Made by a program: the position numbers and the translations under genes | The notes under the pieces: generated by a model | Databases searched by the model: none | Seen by the model: the letters and a program-made list of their open reading frames with translations, nothing else | Told to the model about the DNA's origin: nothing | In this document: in pieces, positions 6,641 through 7,293 of the stretch | How positions within the stretch are numbered: the first letter of the stretch is position 1 | Layout of the letters: every line of letters begins with the position of its first letter | Assembly (NCBI GenBank): GCA_020200195.1 | Contig: JAIVJE010000399.1 | Location: 1 to 7,293, forward strand | Reading direction: 5' to 3' | Length of the DNA: 7,293 nt | Source: Acidobacteriota bacterium | Lineage (GTDB): Bacteria > Acidobacteriota > Vicinamibacteria > Vicinamibacterales > 2-12-FULL-66-21

Positions 6641-6997
6641 CTATTCCTTTGCCGGGGCCGGGTTCATGATGCGGCCAATCGCGCTCACCATCTGCGACCA
6701 GCGGTCCTGCTCGCGCAACAGCTGCGCCTTTCCCGCAGCGGTGAGCCGGTAGTACTTCGCCCGCTGGTTGGCCTCGCTCACGTCCCACTCCGACTTCAGC
6801 CATCCACGCTTCTCCAGGCGGTGCAGGGCCGGATAGAGCGAGCCCGTTTCAACCTTGAGCAGGTCGTCTGACTGCGCACGGATGGCCTGACCAATGCCGT
6901 GGCCGTGCTGAGGTCCCCACTGGAGGATCCGAAGCACGAGCATATCGAGAGTGCCCTGGAGGAGCTCCAGGCGCTGATCGTCGGGAGTTTTGCTCAT
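6641..6997 (-). CDS. PadR-family transcriptional regulator (118 aa)
   Basis: This is a small winged-helix DNA-binding repressor of the PadR family, short (PadR-s2-like) form. The N-terminus LELLQGTLDMLVLRIL (residues 10-25) is the conserved first helix. GPQHGHGIGQAI (28-39) leads into the recognition region, and VETGSLYPALHRLEKRGWL (49-67) is the family signature. KYYRLTAAGKAQL (81-93) forms the wing and the start of the C-terminal dimerisation helix. In acidobacteria such regulators sit directly before ADOP permease genes, as here, and are taken to repress them. The ATG at 6997 has no recognisable Shine-Dalgarno sequence; palindromic DNA begins only 4 bases upstream, so the message may have a very short leader or none. 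The tail codons AAG GAA TAG provide the ribosome binding site of the permease. The family call is very secure; the ligand is unknown. Confidence 0.95.
   Translation of the reverse strand: MSKTPDDQRLELLQGTLDMLVLRILQWGPQHGHGIGQAIRAQSDDLLKVETGSLYPALHRLEKRGWLKSEWDVSEANQRAKYYRLTAAGKAQLLREQDRWSQMVSAIGRIMNPAPAKE
6644..6650 (-). promoter_or_regulatory. Ribosome binding site AAAGGAA of the permease, inside the end of the PadR gene
   Basis: AAAGGAA is 6 bases before the ATG at 6637 and overlaps the last two sense codons (Lys-Glu) of the regulator gene. The overlap implies that translation of the repressor and the permease is coupled on a single message. Confidence 0.65.
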
Positions 6998-7001
6998 GGT
7001 T

Positions 7002-7014
7002 GTAGACCGTCTAC
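7002..7014. promoter_or_regulatory. Palindrome GTAGAC-C-GTCTAC, probable PadR operator 1
   Basis: Perfect 6-bp arms flank one central base. The site ends 4 bases before the PadR start codon. Together with the second palindrome it gives two copies of the GTAGAC/GTCTAC half-site pair. The location and symmetry fit autorepression by the dimeric PadR protein; that role is inferred. Confidence 0.6.
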
Positions 7015-7018
7015 GGTG

Positions 7019-7037
7019 GTAGACGTAGGACGTCTAC
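7019..7037. promoter_or_regulatory. Palindrome GTAGACGT-AGG-ACGTCTAC, probable PadR operator 2
   Basis: Perfect 8-bp arms flank a 3-base centre. The centre (7028) is 20 bp from that of the first palindrome (7008), close to two helical turns, so two dimers could bind on the same face of the DNA. The half-sites are the same but the internal spacing is 2 bp larger than in the first palindrome. Confidence 0.6.
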
Positions 7038-7089
7038 GACTTGTTCCGGGGAGCGAGTGCCAGGCATCGACTGCGGAAAGTATGTGATC

Positions 7090-7293
7090 TCAGTCGCACT
7101 TTTGTGACCGACCCGTCAGCGTCACGTGGCTGGAAGGGAATGTATCCAAGGCCTTCGAATTGCACTCGCGGGCGGGAATGCTGCCCGCGAATCGCACGGA
7201 GAGCACAACGGGATGAACGTCTCTCAGTGCGGCCGGATGATAGACCGTCGCTACGCCGTCCCTGCCGGGCGCCGGCGGAAAGCTCGGGAAATC
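7090..7293 (-). CDS. Possible C-terminal end of an unidentified upstream gene (weak)
   Basis: On the minus strand one frame is open from the window edge to a TGA at 7090-7092 (67 codons), encoding a tail that contains TVYHPAALRDVHPVVLSVRFAG. I recognise no family. A second minus-strand frame is also open across the same stretch, to a TAG near 7036, and codon bias is not convincing towards the 3' end. Chance openness in GC-rich DNA is therefore quite possible. If it is not coding, the roughly 300 bases upstream of the PadR gene hold only the two palindromes and the presumed promoter, for which I could not pick convincing -35 and -10 boxes. Confidence 0.2.
   Translation of the reverse strand, partial: DFPSFPPAPGRDGVATVYHPAALRDVHPVVLSVRFAGSIPARECNSKALDTFPSSHVTLTGRSQKCD

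Noticed and set aside
4197..6997. Complete ABC exporter
   Set aside because: No ATPase with Walker A or ABC signature motifs is present on either side of the permease. The PadR neighbour and the duplicated architecture fit an orphan permease.
7213..7293. Plus-strand open frame starting with ATG at 7213 and running off the window
   Set aside because: Only 27 codons are visible, the nearest GGAG is about 11 bases from the ATG, and the Arg-rich translation has no recognisable motif.

Overview
The window is GC-rich, gene-dense bacterial DNA. The strongest taxonomic pointer is a minus-strand pair: a PadR-family repressor followed immediately by a long MacB/FtsX-type permease with no ABC ATPase beside it. 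This is the ADOP arrangement ('acidobacterial duplicated orphan permease'). With the GC-rich coding it suggests an Acidobacteriota genome, possibly a soil group such as Vicinamibacteria. That placement is inferred from gene content, not from a marker gene.

Layout. Bases 1-621 (+) hold the C-terminal PP2C/SpoIIE-type phosphatase domain of a protein whose start lies outside the window. Bases 622-848 appear non-coding and end in a good ribosome binding site. Bases 849-1625 (+) encode a DUF4287 protein with a conserved N-terminal segment and a C-terminal SRPBCC-like region. A perfect 12-bp hairpin at 1641-1668 separates this gene from the convergent minus-strand genes.

Read 5' to 3', the minus strand has: an upstream region of about 300 bp with two GTAGAC/GTCTAC palindromes centred 20 bp apart; the PadR repressor (6997-6641); the ADOP permease (6637-4197); a five-helix membrane protein with a PQQ-type beta-propeller (4143-2326); and a maltose/galactoside O-acetyltransferase-like enzyme (2244-1687). 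Gaps are 3, 53 and 81 bp with no obvious terminator, so these genes could be cotranscribed.

The permease is broken. Its reading frame is lost at about 4824-4832, and the conserved stretch that normally joins the second periplasmic domain to the 'IIGVVADVDDEN' segment (roughly 70 residues, from family memory) is missing. This looks like an out-of-frame internal deletion, real or an assembly artefact, and not a simple one-base error.

How the genes work together (inference): PadR probably binds the palindromes next to its own start codon and controls itself and the permease. The propeller protein may be a membrane-anchored extracytoplasmic partner. The acetyltransferase is a general small-molecule enzyme with no visible functional link to the rest. 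I see no RNA gene, CRISPR array, insertion sequence or phage gene. I found no clearly undescribed system. The items most worth a second look are the broken permease, the PadR operator pair and the membrane-propeller gene.
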